A program made the position numbers and the translations under genes. The notes beneath the pieces are model-generated. The model ran no database searches. It saw only the letters and a list, made by a program, of their open reading frames with translations, and was not told the origin of the DNA. Shown here in pieces: positions 43,658 through 54,008 of a stretch of 64,000 bases of DNA. Where the stretch lies: the NCBI GenBank assembly GCA_905478795.1, contig CAJQJX010000003.1:46369-110368 (forward strand). Direction: 5' to 3'. The stretch is from an uncultured Flavobacteriales bacterium. Its GTDB lineage: Bacteria; Bacteroidota; Bacteroidia; Flavobacteriales_D; Sanyastnellaceae. The stretch's first letter is position 1. Every line of letters starts with the position of its first letter.

Positions 43658-44704
43658 ATGGACACGGAACGCACGGAAATTGGGACGTTGGGAGAATTTG
43701 GTCTGATCGCTGAGCTCACCAATGACATCAAGCTTCAACACCCTAGAACCATTCTAGGTGTGGGGGATGATGCCGCGATCATCGCCTCCCCTGCTGAGGG
43801 AAAGCAAACAGTGGTCAGCACAGATTTGCTCTGCGAGGGCGTGCACTTCGACCTCATGTACACCCCGCTAAAGCACTTAGGATACAAGGCCATTGTTGTA
43901 AACCTCAGCGACTTGTGCGCCATGAATGCCTTGCCATCACATGTGGTAGTCGGCCTGGCACTGTCTAACAGGTTTAGTGTAGAGGCCGCCAAAGAGCTGT
44001 ACAGCGGCATGAAGCTCGCCTGTGAGCGCTACAAAGTGGATTTAATCGGCGGCGACACCACCAGCTCTAAATCCGGCCTGATGATATCCGTTACGGCATT
44101 TGGAGAGGTTGACAACGAGAAAACAACCCTCCGAAACGGCGCCAAATCAGGAGACCTCGTTCTTGTGAGCGGTGAACTCGGTGGCGCCTACATGGGGCTT
44201 CAGGTCCTTGAACGCGAAAAGCATGTGTTTCAGGAAGCCCCCGGCGCACAGCCCGATTTGACCGGTTTTGACGAACTCCTCGAGCGCCAACTGAAGCCAG
44301 AAGCGCGCGTCGACGTGGTCGAAGAGCTGACCAAACTCGAAGTCATTCCTTCATCCATGATCGATATCTCCGATGGATTGGCTTCTGAAGCACTGCACGT
44401 CGCATCGGCTTCGGGCTGCGGCATTCGCATTCACGAAGACAAGATTCCAATGGGCGAAAAGATGTACGAAACGGCCAGGGCCTTCAATCTTGACCCCACA
44501 TTGTGCACGCTCAGTGGGGGCGAGGACTATGAATTGCTCTTCACGGTTCCCCAAGAGTGCTTCGAAAAGTTCAAGAACCACCCCATGTTCTCCATCATCG
44601 GCTACCTGACCGAAGACCCCAACGAACGCACACTCATCACCCGCAACGGCATGGAAACAGAGCTCAAGGCGCAAGGTTGGGACGGGTTCAATGAAGGAGA
44701 ATAA
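43658..44704 (+). CDS. thiL: thiamine-monophosphate kinase
   Basis: Phosphorylates thiamine monophosphate to thiamine pyrophosphate. The 348-residue protein has the N terminus LGEFGLIAELTNDI, the metal-binding VGDDAAIIA, the VVSTDLLCEGVHFDL motif, NLSDLCAMNALP, and LIGGDTTSS, then SMIDISDGLASEAL and SGGEDYELLF. These are diagnostic for ThiL. The gene is divergent from the MbnP-like gene. No thiamine riboswitch is seen in the short upstream gap. Confidence 0.95.
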   Translation: MDTERTEIGTLGEFGLIAELTNDIKLQHPRTILGVGDDAAIIASPAEGKQTVVSTDLLCEGVHFDLMYTPLKHLGYKAIVVNLSDLCAMNALPSHVVVGLALSNRFSVEAAKELYSGMKLACERYKVDLIGGDTTSSKSGLMISVTAFGEVDNEKTTLRNGAKSGDLVLVSGELGGAYMGLQVLEREKHVFQEAPGAQPDLTGFDELLERQLKPEARVDVVEELTKLEVIPSSMIDISDGLASEALHVASASGCGIRIHEDKIPMGEKMYETARAFNLDPTLCTLSGGEDYELLFTVPQECFEKFKNHPMFSIIGYLTEDPNERTLITRNGMETELKAQGWDGFNEGE

Positions 44705-44723
44705 CCCAAACTCATTGCGTTGG

Positions 44724-44739
44724 CGAACTTTGACGTTCG
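44724..44739 (+). terminator. weak hairpin after thiL
   Basis: Five-base-pair stem CGAAC/GTTCG with a 6-nt loop just after thiL in the 113-bp gap before sufA. The following T content is low, so it is only a tentative terminator; the rest of the gap holds the sufA promoter box. Confidence 0.25.
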
Positions 44740-44768
44740 TTATCTGGACTGCGTCCAAATAGGGTCAC

Positions 44769-44776
44769 TACCTTTG
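44769..44776 (+). promoter_or_regulatory. -7 box (TACCTTTG) upstream of the suf operon
   Basis: Exact TAnnTTTG match 41 nt before the sufA ATG, in the only sizeable gap ahead of the Fe-S cluster operon. It probably drives sufA and the genes after it. No IscR-like or other operator is recognised. Confidence 0.55.
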
Positions 44777-44817
44777 AGGACCATACCCTGCAGAGGGGAT
44801 TTTCAGCCCAAGATCGC

Positions 44818-45144
44818 ATGATCACCGTTCACGAAAATGCCAAAGACCAAGTTCGCCGCCTCATGAGCGAGGCAGGCAGCCCCGAAAACAGCTTCGTTCG
44901 CGTTGGTGTCAAAGGAGGAGGCTGTAGCGGACTGATGTACGAATTGACCTTCGATCACGAGATGAAAGAAGGCGACCAGACCTTTGAAGACAACGGTGTC
45001 AAGGTCGTTGTGGACCGCAAAAGCTTCCTGTACCTCGTCGGAACAGAGCTACAGTATTCCGGAGGCCTGAATGGAAAGGGGTTTGTGTTCCATAATCCCA
45101 ATGCCAACAGAACCTGTGGCTGCGGAGAGAGTTTCTCTATTTAA
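44818..45144 (+). CDS. sufA: iron-sulfur cluster assembly protein, A-type carrier
   Basis: A 108-residue HesB/IscA-family carrier that accepts clusters from the SufBCD scaffold and passes them to apo-proteins. The three cluster-ligand cysteines are present: Cys36 in [11 protein letters not shown] and Cys100 and Cys102 in the C-terminal [10 protein letters not shown]. First gene of the suf operon, 16 bp before sufB. Confidence 0.94.
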   Translation: MITVHENAKDQVRRLMSEAGSPENSFVRVGVKGGGCSGLMYELTFDHEMKEGDQTFEDNGVKVVVDRKSFLYLVGTELQYSGGLNGKGFVFHNPNANRTCGCGESFSI

Positions 45145-45160
45145 GGCAACACCGCAACCC

Positions 45161-46609
45161 ATGAGCGCCGCAGAGGAAAACCCGTTACTGGACGAATTCA
45201 CCCGAAAGGAATACGAATTCGGATTCACCACGGATATTGACGCCGACAAGTTGGCGCCCGGATTGAATGAAGGTGTCATTCGGTTGATCAGTGCCAAAAA
45301 GAACGAACCGGAGTGGATGCTCCAATGGAGGCTGGACGCCTTCAGGGTTTGGCAAGGCATGGAAGAGCCCGATTGGGCCCATGTGAATTACGAGAAGCCC
45401 GACTACCAGGCCATCAGCTACTACAGCGCCCCCAAGTCCAAAGTTGCCCTGGGCTCTCTCGATGAGGTCGACCCAGAACTGCGGGCCACGATGGACAAGC
45501 TGGGCATTTCCATGGAGGAGCAAAAACGCCTCTCTGGAGTGGCCGTGGACTTTGTGATGGACAGCGTCTCTGTCGCCACCTCTTTCAAAGACAAGCTGGC
45601 AGAACTGGGCATCATTTTTTGCTCCATGAGTGAGGCCATTCAGGAACACCCCGAGCTCGTGCGCCAGCACCTTGGTACCGTCGTTCCTGTAAAAGACAAC
45701 TTCTTCTCTGCACTCAACTCTGCGGTCTTCACCGATGGCTCGTTTTGCTACATCCCCAAAGGGTCCCGGTGTCCCATGGAGTTGTCGACCTACTTCCGAA
45801 TCAACGAAGCCGGAACAGGACAGTTCGAGCGCACGTTGCTCATCGCAGAAGAGGGCAGCTATGTGAGCTATCTCGAAGGCTGCACGGCTCCACAACGTGA
45901 CGAAAATCAGTTGCACGCCGCAGTCGTAGAACTCATTGCCAAGGACGACGCCGAAATCAAATACAGCACTGTACAGAATTGGTACCCTGGCGATGCCAAT
46001 GGCAAAGGAGGCGTCTTCAATTTTGTGACCAAACGTGGCATCTGCGAGACCCGGGCCAAAATCAGTTGGACCCAAGTTGAAACCGGGTCGGCCGTCACAT
46101 GGAAGTACCCCAGCTGCATCCTCAAAGGGGATGGCAGCATTGGCGAATTCTATTCGGTTGCGGTCACCAACAACGCCCAACAAGCCGATACCGGAACCAA
46201 GATGATCCACCTGGGTGCCAACACCCACTCAACCATCATTTCAAAAGGAATTTCGGCCGGCAACAGCCAGAACAGTTACCGAGGTCTGGTTCAGATTGGA
46301 CCTCGCGCCCGGAACGCCCGGAACTTCTCTCAGTGTGACTCTTTGCTGATGACCGACACCAGCGGAGCCCACACTTTTCCTTACATCGAGACGAAGAATC
46401 CGACGGCACACGTGGAACACGAAGCCACAACGTCCCGCATCGGCGAAGACCAGATTTTCTACTGCCTCCAGCGCGGCCTCACTGAAGAGCAAGCCATTGG
46501 CTTGATCGTCAACGGTTATGCCAAGGAAGTGCTCAACAAGCTCCCCATGGAATTCGCTGTGGAGGCGCGCAAATTGCTCACCATCTCCCTCGAGGGCAGC
46601 GTCGGCTGA
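45161..46609 (+). CDS. sufB: Fe-S cluster scaffold protein SufB
   Basis: Core subunit of the SufBCD scaffold on which Fe-S clusters are built. The 482-residue protein has the N-terminal helical region and the beta-helix core with [39 protein letters not shown] and the C-terminal [20 protein letters not shown]. The ATG at 45161 ([10 protein letters not shown]) is used; upstream frame runs through sufA out of register. Followed by sufC after 19 bp. Confidence 0.96.
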   Translation: MSAAEENPLLDEFTRKEYEFGFTTDIDADKLAPGLNEGVIRLISAKKNEPEWMLQWRLDAFRVWQGMEEPDWAHVNYEKPDYQAISYYSAPKSKVALGSLDEVDPELRATMDKLGISMEEQKRLSGVAVDFVMDSVSVATSFKDKLAELGIIFCSMSEAIQEHPELVRQHLGTVVPVKDNFFSALNSAVFTDGSFCYIPKGSRCPMELSTYFRINEAGTGQFERTLLIAEEGSYVSYLEGCTAPQRDENQLHAAVVELIAKDDAEIKYSTVQNWYPGDANGKGGVFNFVTKRGICETRAKISWTQVETGSAVTWKYPSCILKGDGSIGEFYSVAVTNNAQQADTGTKMIHLGANTHSTIISKGISAGNSQNSYRGLVQIGPRARNARNFSQCDSLLMTDTSGAHTFPYIETKNPTAHVEHEATTSRIGEDQIFYCLQRGLTEEQAIGLIVNGYAKEVLNKLPMEFAVEARKLLTISLEGSVG

Positions 46610-46628
46610 TCCCACATCCCGATCCAAC

Positions 46629-47390
46629 ATGCTCAAGATCGACAACCTCCACGCCCGCATCGGCGATACGGAAATCCTCAAGGGCCTCAGCCTCGAACTG
46701 GGGGCCGGAGAAGTCCATGCCATCATGGGGCCCAACGGCTCCGGAAAAAGCACCCTCGCCAGCATTCTCGCCGGACGTGACGACTACGAAGTCACCGAAG
46801 GCAGCATCACGTTTGATGGGGTCGACTTGCTCGAGCTCGATGCAACAGAGCGCGCTGTAGCCGGCATCTTCTTGGCCTTTCAATACCCTGTCGAGATCCC
46901 AGGTGTCTCCAACATCAACTTCTTGCGGACCGCACTCAACAGCATCCGCGAGCAAAGAGAAGAGGCACCCCTTTCCGGAAAGGATTTCCTCGCCAAGGTC
47001 AAGGCCTGTGCTCAGCTTGTAGAGTTGGATGGAAAGCTCCGCGACCGCTCCGTGAACGAAGGTTTTAGCGGCGGAGAAAAGAAGCGCAATGAAGTGTTTC
47101 AAATGGCCATGCTCGAGCCCAAACTCGCCGTGCTCGACGAGACAGACAGCGGCTTGGACATCGATGCTTTGCGCATTGTCGCCCACGGGGTAAACAGCAT
47201 GCGTGGCGCTGACCGCAGCTTTTTGGTCATCACACACTACCAGCGGCTCTTGGACCACATTGTTCCCGACTTTGTGCACGTCCTCGCAGGCGGGCGCATT
47301 GTCCACAGCGGCGGAAAAGAACTTGCCCTCGAACTCGAGGAAAAAGGGTACGACTGGATTGTCGACGCCCAACCTACAGAACAGGCATGA
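46629..47390 (+). CDS. sufC: Fe-S cluster assembly ATPase SufC
   Basis: ABC-type ATPase of the SufBCD complex. The 253-residue protein has Walker A GPNGSGKST, the Q-loop FLAFQYPVEIPGV, signature FSGGEKKRNE and Walker B LAVLDETDSGLDID. The ATG at 46629 gives the family N terminus MLKIDNLHARI; the upstream in-frame ATG lies within sufB. The stop overlaps the sufD start (ATGA). Confidence 0.97.
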   Translation: MLKIDNLHARIGDTEILKGLSLELGAGEVHAIMGPNGSGKSTLASILAGRDDYEVTEGSITFDGVDLLELDATERAVAGIFLAFQYPVEIPGVSNINFLRTALNSIREQREEAPLSGKDFLAKVKACAQLVELDGKLRDRSVNEGFSGGEKKRNEVFQMAMLEPKLAVLDETDSGLDIDALRIVAHGVNSMRGADRSFLVITHYQRLLDHIVPDFVHVLAGGRIVHSGGKELALELEEKGYDWIVDAQPTEQA

Positions 47391-48664
47391 GCGAAGTGGC
47401 CACCCCCACACAACACGCAGCCCTTGCGGCACGCGTTTCCGATGCATGCCGGAGCGCAGGGATGGTCGGCGCACCCTATCCTGGGGCAGTGGCGGCCTTG
47501 GACACCCTCGGTTACCCCACTACGCGACAAGAACGGTGGCGTTACACCCGCGTGACCCGGTTGCTCGATGTCAGCCCCACTGCTGCGGCCCCCCATACAG
47601 CTCCACCTGCCGTCGTCAGCGGTTTGGACGCCCTTCGGTTCACCTTTGTTGCCGGCCAATTCGTGGGTGGAGACACCCTTGATGAAGGGGCGAACGGGTG
47701 CTTTGTAGGCCCCGTATCCGTGGCTTTGGCCCGCTATCCTGAGCGGTTGGAGGCTTGGAGTCACTCCGACTTTGCCACCAAAGAGTGGTTTGCCGCCTTG
47801 CAAGCAGCGGCTCCTCAAGATGGCGTGTGCATTCTTGTACCCGCTGGCCACAAATTGGAGCGCCCTGTCCTGGCCCACCACCACATGCCAGCAGGGGTTC
47901 ATGTGGCCCAACCACGTCACCTCATTCACATCGGAGACAACGCCTCTGCAGAGGCCGTTCTGTGGTCCGACACCACAGCGCAGTCCGAAGGCATGATGAA
48001 TGCCGCCATCACCGCTGCCATCGGAGACGGGGCCCACCTCTCTTTAGAAGTCGTGCAGGACGAACCGGGAACGGTCCACCACATGGGCCACCACCATTTC
48101 ACTCAGGGCTCCAACAGCAAGCTAACAGTGCGCACCGCCACGGCCTGCGCTCACTGGTTGCGCAACGACCTTCACATCTTGCAAGACGGCACCCACGCCG
48201 ACAGCACTTTCCACGGCTGCTATTTGCCCAATGGGCAGCAGTTTGTAGACCACCATACACGGATTGATCACGCCCATCCCGACGGGCAGTCCGACGAGCT
48301 CTACAAAGGGCTGGCGGCCGACAAGTCCACCGCTGTCTTCAACGGAAAAATCATGGTCCATAAAGATGCCCAGCGCATCGAGGCCTATCAGAGGAACTCC
48401 AACCTGCTCTTGGGCGAACAAGCCGCCATGTATGCCAAGCCGGAATTGGAAATCTATGCCGACGATGTGCGCTGCAGCCACGGATGCACCACCGGCCAAT
48501 TCGACAAGGAAGCCTTGTTCTATTTGCGGTCACGCGGAATGACCGAAACCGCAGCCAACAACCTCCTCGTCCAAGCATTCCTGGCGGAAGTTCTCGACGG
48601 CTTCCGCCCAGAGATCCGCGATTATGTGCACAGCGTTTATGCGCGCCGCCTGGGCTGGAGCTGA
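47387..48664 (+). CDS. sufD: Fe-S cluster assembly protein SufD
   Basis: Third subunit of the SufBCD scaffold. The 425-residue protein shares the SufB-like beta-helix core; DSTFHGCYLPNGQQFVDHHT, SDELYKGLAADKSTAVFNGKI and the C-terminal CSHGCTTGQFDKEALFYLRS are characteristic of SufD. The start overlaps the sufC stop (ATGA) and the stop overlaps the next start (TGATG), so translation is tightly coupled. Confidence 0.95.
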   Translation: MSEVATPTQHAALAARVSDACRSAGMVGAPYPGAVAALDTLGYPTTRQERWRYTRVTRLLDVSPTAAAPHTAPPAVVSGLDALRFTFVAGQFVGGDTLDEGANGCFVGPVSVALARYPERLEAWSHSDFATKEWFAALQAAAPQDGVCILVPAGHKLERPVLAHHHMPAGVHVAQPRHLIHIGDNASAEAVLWSDTTAQSEGMMNAAITAAIGDGAHLSLEVVQDEPGTVHHMGHHHFTQGSNSKLTVRTATACAHWLRNDLHILQDGTHADSTFHGCYLPNGQQFVDHHTRIDHAHPDGQSDELYKGLAADKSTAVFNGKIMVHKDAQRIEAYQRNSNLLLGEQAAMYAKPELEIYADDVRCSHGCTTGQFDKEALFYLRSRGMTETAANNLLVQAFLAEVLDGFRPEIRDYVHSVYARRLGWS

Positions 48665-49407
48665 TGGAACCTCAGCGCTTAGACCGTCTGCTCGTTGACC
48701 GCGGCCTTGTGGCCAGCAGGCCGCGTGCAGAGCGCTTAATCGTCGATCATGGGGTCAAAGTCAACGGCTCCACCGTGCACAAACCGGGAAAAAAAGTGCC
48801 CGCTGATGCCGTGCTCGAACCCCTCGGTGAAGACCTGCCCTGGGTGTCGCGTGGAGCGTTAAAGCTCATTGCTGCCCTCGATCATTTTCAATGCGACCCC
48901 AGCGGCCGCACCATCCTGGATTTGGGCGCTTCTACAGGGGGCTTTACCGAAGTCTGCCTCCACCGTAACGCAACTCGGGTGCATGCCGTCGACGTGGGCA
49001 AAGGCCAACTTGTCGACGCCCTCAAAAACGATGCGCGCGTCAACAACCTTGAACAATTGCACCTCAAGGATTTAAGTGCATCACACCTCGATCCAGCGCC
49101 CAACGCCGTGGTGATGGACCTGTCTTTTATTTCACTGGCCCACGTCTGGCCGCGCATGGCCCAGTGGATCGCTCCAAAAGGTTGGGGCATCGCACTGGTC
49201 AAGCCGCAATTCGAAGTGGGTCAAAAGCACCTTGGTCGCAACGGCATTGTTCGCGACGACAAAGTCCGCTCCAAAGCACTCGAGCGCTGCATCGCAGAAG
49301 CCGAAGCTGAGGGGTTTGTGTGCGCACCCCCTATAGACTCCCCCATTGAAGGTGCCAGTGGCAACCGTGAATTCCTCTTGCACTTCTCGTGGGGACAGGC
49401 CAGCTGA
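48664..49407 (+). CDS. tlyA: TlyA-family rRNA methyltransferase
   Basis: A 247-residue S4 plus FtsJ/RrmJ-like methyltransferase predicted to 2'-O-methylate rRNA. The S4 domain is RLDRLLVDRGLVASRPRAER and the SAM-binding motif is ILDLGASTGGFTEV; VMDLSFISL and LVKPQFEVG supply the later catalytic region. It is inserted between sufD and sufS with a TGATG overlap with sufD, which is unusual for a suf operon; a functional reason is not obvious. The hemolysin label often attached to this family is historical. Confidence 0.9.
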   Translation: MEPQRLDRLLVDRGLVASRPRAERLIVDHGVKVNGSTVHKPGKKVPADAVLEPLGEDLPWVSRGALKLIAALDHFQCDPSGRTILDLGASTGGFTEVCLHRNATRVHAVDVGKGQLVDALKNDARVNNLEQLHLKDLSASHLDPAPNAVVMDLSFISLAHVWPRMAQWIAPKGWGIALVKPQFEVGQKHLGRNGIVRDDKVRSKALERCIAEAEAEGFVCAPPIDSPIEGASGNREFLLHFSWGQAS

Positions 49408-49435
49408 ACCTTTACTTCGTAGAGCGGTTCCCCGA

Positions 49436-50671
49436 ATGATGGACTCTACTTCTCTGCCCGAACGCATACGACGCGATTTCCCAGTGCTCCAACGCCAGGT
49501 GCACGGCAAACCGCTGGTCTATTTAGACAACGCAGCGAGTGCGCAAAAGCCGCTTGCCGTCATCGAAGGCCAAAGGGAGTACTTGTCGAACTATCACGCC
49601 AACATCCACCGGGGCGCGCACCATTTAGCACAACTCGCCACCGAGGCCTTTGAAGGCGCCCGCAACAGCTTGGCCACCCACATTGGAGCAGCGGACTCCA
49701 AGGAAGTCATCTTTACTTCAGGGTCCACCGACGCCATCAATCTCGTGGCCCATTCCTGGGGGCGCAGCAACCTCTCCAAAGGCGATGTGGTCCTGGTCAC
49801 CCGCATGGAGCACCACGCCAACATCGTGCCCTGGCAAATGGTGTGCGAAGCCACAGGAGCCCGTTTAGAGCCGGTCAACGTGCACGCAGATGGCACGCTC
49901 GACCTGGAGCACTTCCACGCCGCCCTTGAACGGTTTCAGCCCAAGTTGGTCGCCATGGTGCACGCCTCCAATACCCTGGGCACCATCAACCCAGTTACCG
50001 ATTTGTGCCGTGCTGCCAAAGCGGCCGGCGCCTTGACTTTGGTGGATGGCTCACAAGCACTGCCCCACATGGCGGTTGACGTTCAGGCCATCGGGTGCGA
50101 CTTCTACGTAGCCACTGCCCACAAGGCATATGGCCCCACCGGAATTGGCTTCCTCTGGGGCAAAGAGGACCATTTGAATGCCATGCCTCCATGGAGGGGC
50201 GGGGGCGAAATGATCCAAAGGGTGTCTTTTGAAGGCACCACTTACAACACCCTCCCCCATAAGTTCGAGGCGGGCACTCCCCACATCTCTGGAGGCATCG
50301 CATTTGGCATCGCAATCAGCTGGATGAACGCCATCGGCATGGACGACATTGCCGCCCACGAAGCAGAACTTGTCGCCCACGCGCACAATGCCATCGGCAG
50401 CGTTAAAGGCGTGCGCATCGTTGGAACCGCTCCTCAAAAAGTCGGCGTTGTATCTCTGATCGCAGACGGCATTCACCCATACGACATGGGCACACTGCTC
50501 GATGGTCAGGGCATTGCCGTCAGAACGGGACACCACTGCACTGAACCCCTCATGGATCACTTGGGGTTGGAGTCAGGCACCTTGCGGATGTCCTTTGCCG
50601 CCTACACCACCACCCGCGAAATCGACATCGCTGTGGCCGGACTCGAAAGGGCTTTGGCCATGCTCCGTTGA
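49436..50671 (+). CDS. sufS: cysteine desulfurase SufS
   Basis: PLP enzyme that takes sulfur from cysteine for Fe-S cluster assembly. The 411-residue protein has YLDNAASAQKP, the cofactor lysine in ATAHKAYGPTG (Lys230), and the persulfide cysteine in RTGHHCTEPLMD (Cys368). Two consecutive ATG codons (49436, 49439) could serve as start. It is followed by its activator gene sufE. Confidence 0.96.
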   Translation: MMDSTSLPERIRRDFPVLQRQVHGKPLVYLDNAASAQKPLAVIEGQREYLSNYHANIHRGAHHLAQLATEAFEGARNSLATHIGAADSKEVIFTSGSTDAINLVAHSWGRSNLSKGDVVLVTRMEHHANIVPWQMVCEATGARLEPVNVHADGTLDLEHFHAALERFQPKLVAMVHASNTLGTINPVTDLCRAAKAAGALTLVDGSQALPHMAVDVQAIGCDFYVATAHKAYGPTGIGFLWGKEDHLNAMPPWRGGGEMIQRVSFEGTTYNTLPHKFEAGTPHISGGIAFGIAISWMNAIGMDDIAAHEAELVAHAHNAIGSVKGVRIVGTAPQKVGVVSLIADGIHPYDMGTLLDGQGIAVRTGHHCTEPLMDHLGLESGTLRMSFAAYTTTREIDIAVAGLERALAMLR

Positions 50672-50688
50672 TCCATATTTCGACCGAT

Positions 50689-51129
50689 ATGCCCTCCAAC
50701 CATCCCCTCATTGAATCGCGCCAGCAAGAAGTCATCGAAGACTTTTCTGTGTTTGACGATTGGATGGACAAATACGAGCACCTCATCGATTTGGGCAAAG
50801 ACGTGCCCACCATCGATGACGCCCGAAAGACCGACGAGCACCTCATCAAGGGGTGCCAATCCCGCGTTTGGCTGGCCGCAGATGAGACAGAGGATGGCGG
50901 CGTGGTATTCACTGCCGACAGTGACGCCATCATTACCAAAGGTCTGGTTGGACTGATGGTCCGGGTTCTTTCCAATGCACCCGCACAAGCCATTGCTGAA
51001 GCCGACCTGCACTTTCTCGATGCCATCGGTTTGCATCAGCACCTTTCGCCCACGCGGTCCAACGGATTGGCCAGCATGGTTCAACAGATGCGGCTTTATG
51101 CCGCCGCTCTTGCCGCCCGGCAATCTTAA
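50689..51129 (+). CDS. sufE: cysteine desulfuration protein SufE
   Basis: Accepts the persulfide from SufS and delivers sulfur to SufB. The 146-residue protein has the acceptor Cys56 in IKGCQSRVWLAA and the helical frame of SufE (FDDWMDKYEHLIDLGKDVP). I chose the ATG at 50689; a TTG at 50668 that touches the sufS stop is a less likely start. Confidence 0.95.
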   Translation: MPSNHPLIESRQQEVIEDFSVFDDWMDKYEHLIDLGKDVPTIDDARKTDEHLIKGCQSRVWLAADETEDGGVVFTADSDAIITKGLVGLMVRVLSNAPAQAIAEADLHFLDAIGLHQHLSPTRSNGLASMVQQMRLYAAALAARQS

Positions 51130-51138
51130 CTTCACCCC

Positions 51139-51450
51139 ATGCCTTCTCAGCAAGACGTTATCACGGTCCTGAAGACCATTTTCGACCCCGAAATTCCAGT
51201 GGACATCTACGAACTCGGCCTCATCTACGAGGTCAAATTCTCCGATGTCGACGGCGGACAAAAAGTGGACATTCAAATGACCTTGACTTCTCCGAATTGT
51301 CCGGTTGCTGAGTCGCTTCCCGCCGATGTCAAAGACAAGGTCGCTTCTATGGAAGGCGTTGCCGACGCTGCTGTCGAAATCGTCTTTGAGCCTGCGTGGA
51401 CACAAGACATGATGAGCGAAGAGGCCAAACTTGAACTCGGCTTTCTGTAA
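51139..51450 (+). CDS. MIP18/DUF59-family protein (SufT-like)
   Basis: A 103-residue MIP18-family protein, a group that helps mature or transfer Fe-S clusters. The motif FDPEIPVDIYELGLIYEV and the cysteine-containing TLTSPNCPVAESLPADV are conserved; the hallmark Cys is present. Position directly after sufSE supports a role in cluster delivery. The stop overlaps the dxr start (TAATG). Confidence 0.9.
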   Translation: MPSQQDVITVLKTIFDPEIPVDIYELGLIYEVKFSDVDGGQKVDIQMTLTSPNCPVAESLPADVKDKVASMEGVADAAVEIVFEPAWTQDMMSEEAKLELGFL

Positions 51451-52646
51451 TGGAATCTGTCCCCCACAGCGAAACGTTTGATCCCGGCGAAGGCCGTGGC
51501 CTTGCCATTCTCGGGTCCACAGGGTCCATTGGAACACAGGCCCTTGACGTCGTCCGTGCCCAGCCCGGCCGATTCCGCGTAGAAGTCCTCACGGCTGGCC
51601 GCAACGCCGATTTGCTCATCGCGCAAGCGCTCGAATTCAAGCCCAACGCCGTCGCCATCGCCGACGAATCCCAAGGCCAAAAGGTGCGAGACGCACTGTG
51701 GGATCACGACATCAAAGCTTACGCTGGAGATGACGCGATCGCACAGTTGGTCGAAATGGACGGCATCGACATCGTTTTGACTGCGCTTGTCGGCTTTGCT
51801 GGCTTACGGCCCACGATGAATGCCATCGCCGCCGGAAAACACATCGCCCTCGCCAACAAAGAAACCCTGGTCGTTGCTGGCGGCCCCGTCATGGAAGCTG
51901 CGCAGAAGAAAGGCGTCGACATCCTGCCCGTAGACAGCGAGCACAGCGCCATCTTCCAATGCTTGGCCGGAGAGTTCCACAACCCCATTGAAAAGCTCAT
52001 TCTCACCGCATCTGGCGGGCCATTCCGCGGCCGCAAAAAAGAAGACCTGGCCTCGGTGACCCGCGAGCAGGCTTTAAAGCATCCCAACTGGGACATGGGC
52101 GCCAAAATCACGATCGACTCAGCCTCACTCATGAACAAGGGGCTTGAAGTCATTGAGGCACGGTGGCTATTTGACATCCCCGCCGACCGCATTGAAGTCG
52201 TGGTTCATCCGCAGAGCATCGTCCACAGTGGCGTGCAATTCGAAGACGGCAGCATCAAGGTTCAGATGGGCCTGCCTGACATGAAGCTGCCCATCCAATA
52301 CGCCCTGGGCTATCCCCAGCGCCTGGCCAACTCCTTTCCGAGGTTCAGTTTCGCGGAATACCCCAACCTCTCTTTCGAGCAGCCCGACCTCCAAACGTTT
52401 AGAAACCTGCAGCTCGCCTATGACGCCCTTGCAGCAGGAGGAAGCGCCCCTTGCGTGCTCAATGCAGCCAATGAAGTCGCTGTCGCCGCATTCTTAGAAG
52501 GGAGCGTGGGTTTCTTGGAAATGAGCGACGTTGTAGAGCACGCCCTCAATGCCGTTGAACACGTCAAAAAACCGGACATAGAAGCCCTGTTCGCATTGGA
52601 TACAGCGGCCCGCGAAGCAGCAAAAAGCCGCGTTAGACGGTCATAA
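51450..52646 (+). CDS. dxr: 1-deoxy-D-xylulose 5-phosphate reductoisomerase
   Basis: Second enzyme of the MEP isoprenoid pathway. The 398-residue protein has the NADPH-binding ILGSTGSIGTQALDVV, ALVGFAGLRPTMNAI, LANKETLVVAG, VDSEHSAIFQCL, and TIDSASLMNKGLEVIEA, all diagnostic. Its coupling to the suf operon by a TAATG overlap fits the need of later pathway enzymes IspG and IspH for Fe-S clusters. The 3' end overlaps the convergent frr gene by 14 bp. Confidence 0.97.
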   Translation: MESVPHSETFDPGEGRGLAILGSTGSIGTQALDVVRAQPGRFRVEVLTAGRNADLLIAQALEFKPNAVAIADESQGQKVRDALWDHDIKAYAGDDAIAQLVEMDGIDIVLTALVGFAGLRPTMNAIAAGKHIALANKETLVVAGGPVMEAAQKKGVDILPVDSEHSAIFQCLAGEFHNPIEKLILTASGGPFRGRKKEDLASVTREQALKHPNWDMGAKITIDSASLMNKGLEVIEARWLFDIPADRIEVVVHPQSIVHSGVQFEDGSIKVQMGLPDMKLPIQYALGYPQRLANSFPRFSFAEYPNLSFEQPDLQTFRNLQLAYDALAAGGSAPCVLNAANEVAVAAFLEGSVGFLEMSDVVEHALNAVEHVKKPDIEALFALDTAAREAAKSRVRRS

Positions 52647-53196
52647 TGTCCGCCTCCTTTCCGGAGATGCGGGAGTCGACCTGTTTCACGTAATCGTCCG
52701 TCAGAGCTTGCACATTGGACTCGCCCGCCTTAATGGCGTCCTCGCTCGCACCATCGTCCTTCGTGGCCTTAATGGCGTCATTGGCATCCTTACGGGCATT
52801 GCGAATGGACACCTTGGCATTTTCTCCCACGCTTTTGGCCTGCTTGGCCAAATCTCGGCGACGCTCCTCTGTGAGCATGGGCACCGAGATGATCAAAACC
52901 TCCCCGTTGTTCATGGGGTTCAAACCCAAGTTCGCGTTGGTAATCGCAGAAGCTATAGGGTCCAACATGGACTTCTCATAAGCCTGCACCGTCAGGGTAC
53001 GCGGATCCGTGGCAGATACGTTGCCCACTTGGTTCAACGGCGTCAAAGAGCCATAGTAGTCCACCTTCACACTCTCCAACATACTGGGGTGCGCTTTTCC
53101 TGCGCGAATCTTGCGCAATTCAACGTCCAGGCGTTCCATCGCCTTTTGCATGTCTTCTTTCGCCGAATCAAAGGCGAGCTCAATCATTTCACTCAT
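52633..53196 (-). CDS. frr: ribosome recycling factor
   Basis: Releases ribosomes from mRNA after termination, with EF-G. The 187-residue protein has the family core VELRKIRAGKAHPSMLESVKV, YYGSLTPLNQVGNVS and LTEERRRDLAKQAK. Normal length. It follows pyrH by 10 bp on the minus strand and converges with dxr, overlapping its last 14 bp. Confidence 0.97.
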   Translation of the reverse strand: MSEMIELAFDSAKEDMQKAMERLDVELRKIRAGKAHPSMLESVKVDYYGSLTPLNQVGNVSATDPRTLTVQAYEKSMLDPIASAITNANLGLNPMNNGEVLIISVPMLTEERRRDLAKQAKSVGENAKVSIRNARKDANDAIKATKDDGASEDAIKAGESNVQALTDDYVKQVDSRISGKEADIMTV

Positions 53197-53206
53197 GTGG
53201 ATACTG

Positions 53207-53920
<714 letters not shown>

Positions 53921-53950
53921 TCAATATCCGACGATTCCATGCCACACCCC

Positions 53951-53985
53951 AAAAGAAAACGGGCCACCCTTTCGAGCAGCCCGTT
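53951..53985 (-). terminator. intrinsic terminator after tsf
   Basis: Reading on the minus strand, a 7-bp stem AACGGGC/GCCCGTT with a 14-nt loop is followed by a T-rich run (TTCTTTT). It lies just downstream of the tsf stop and probably ends or attenuates the ribosomal-protein transcript before pyrH. Confidence 0.7.
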
Positions 53986-54008
53986 CTAACCTTTGATTTG
54001 TTCGGCCT

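Noticed and set aside
48664..49407. TlyA read as a hemolysin
   Set aside because: The S4 plus FtsJ-like domains point to an rRNA methyltransferase; the hemolysin name is a legacy label.
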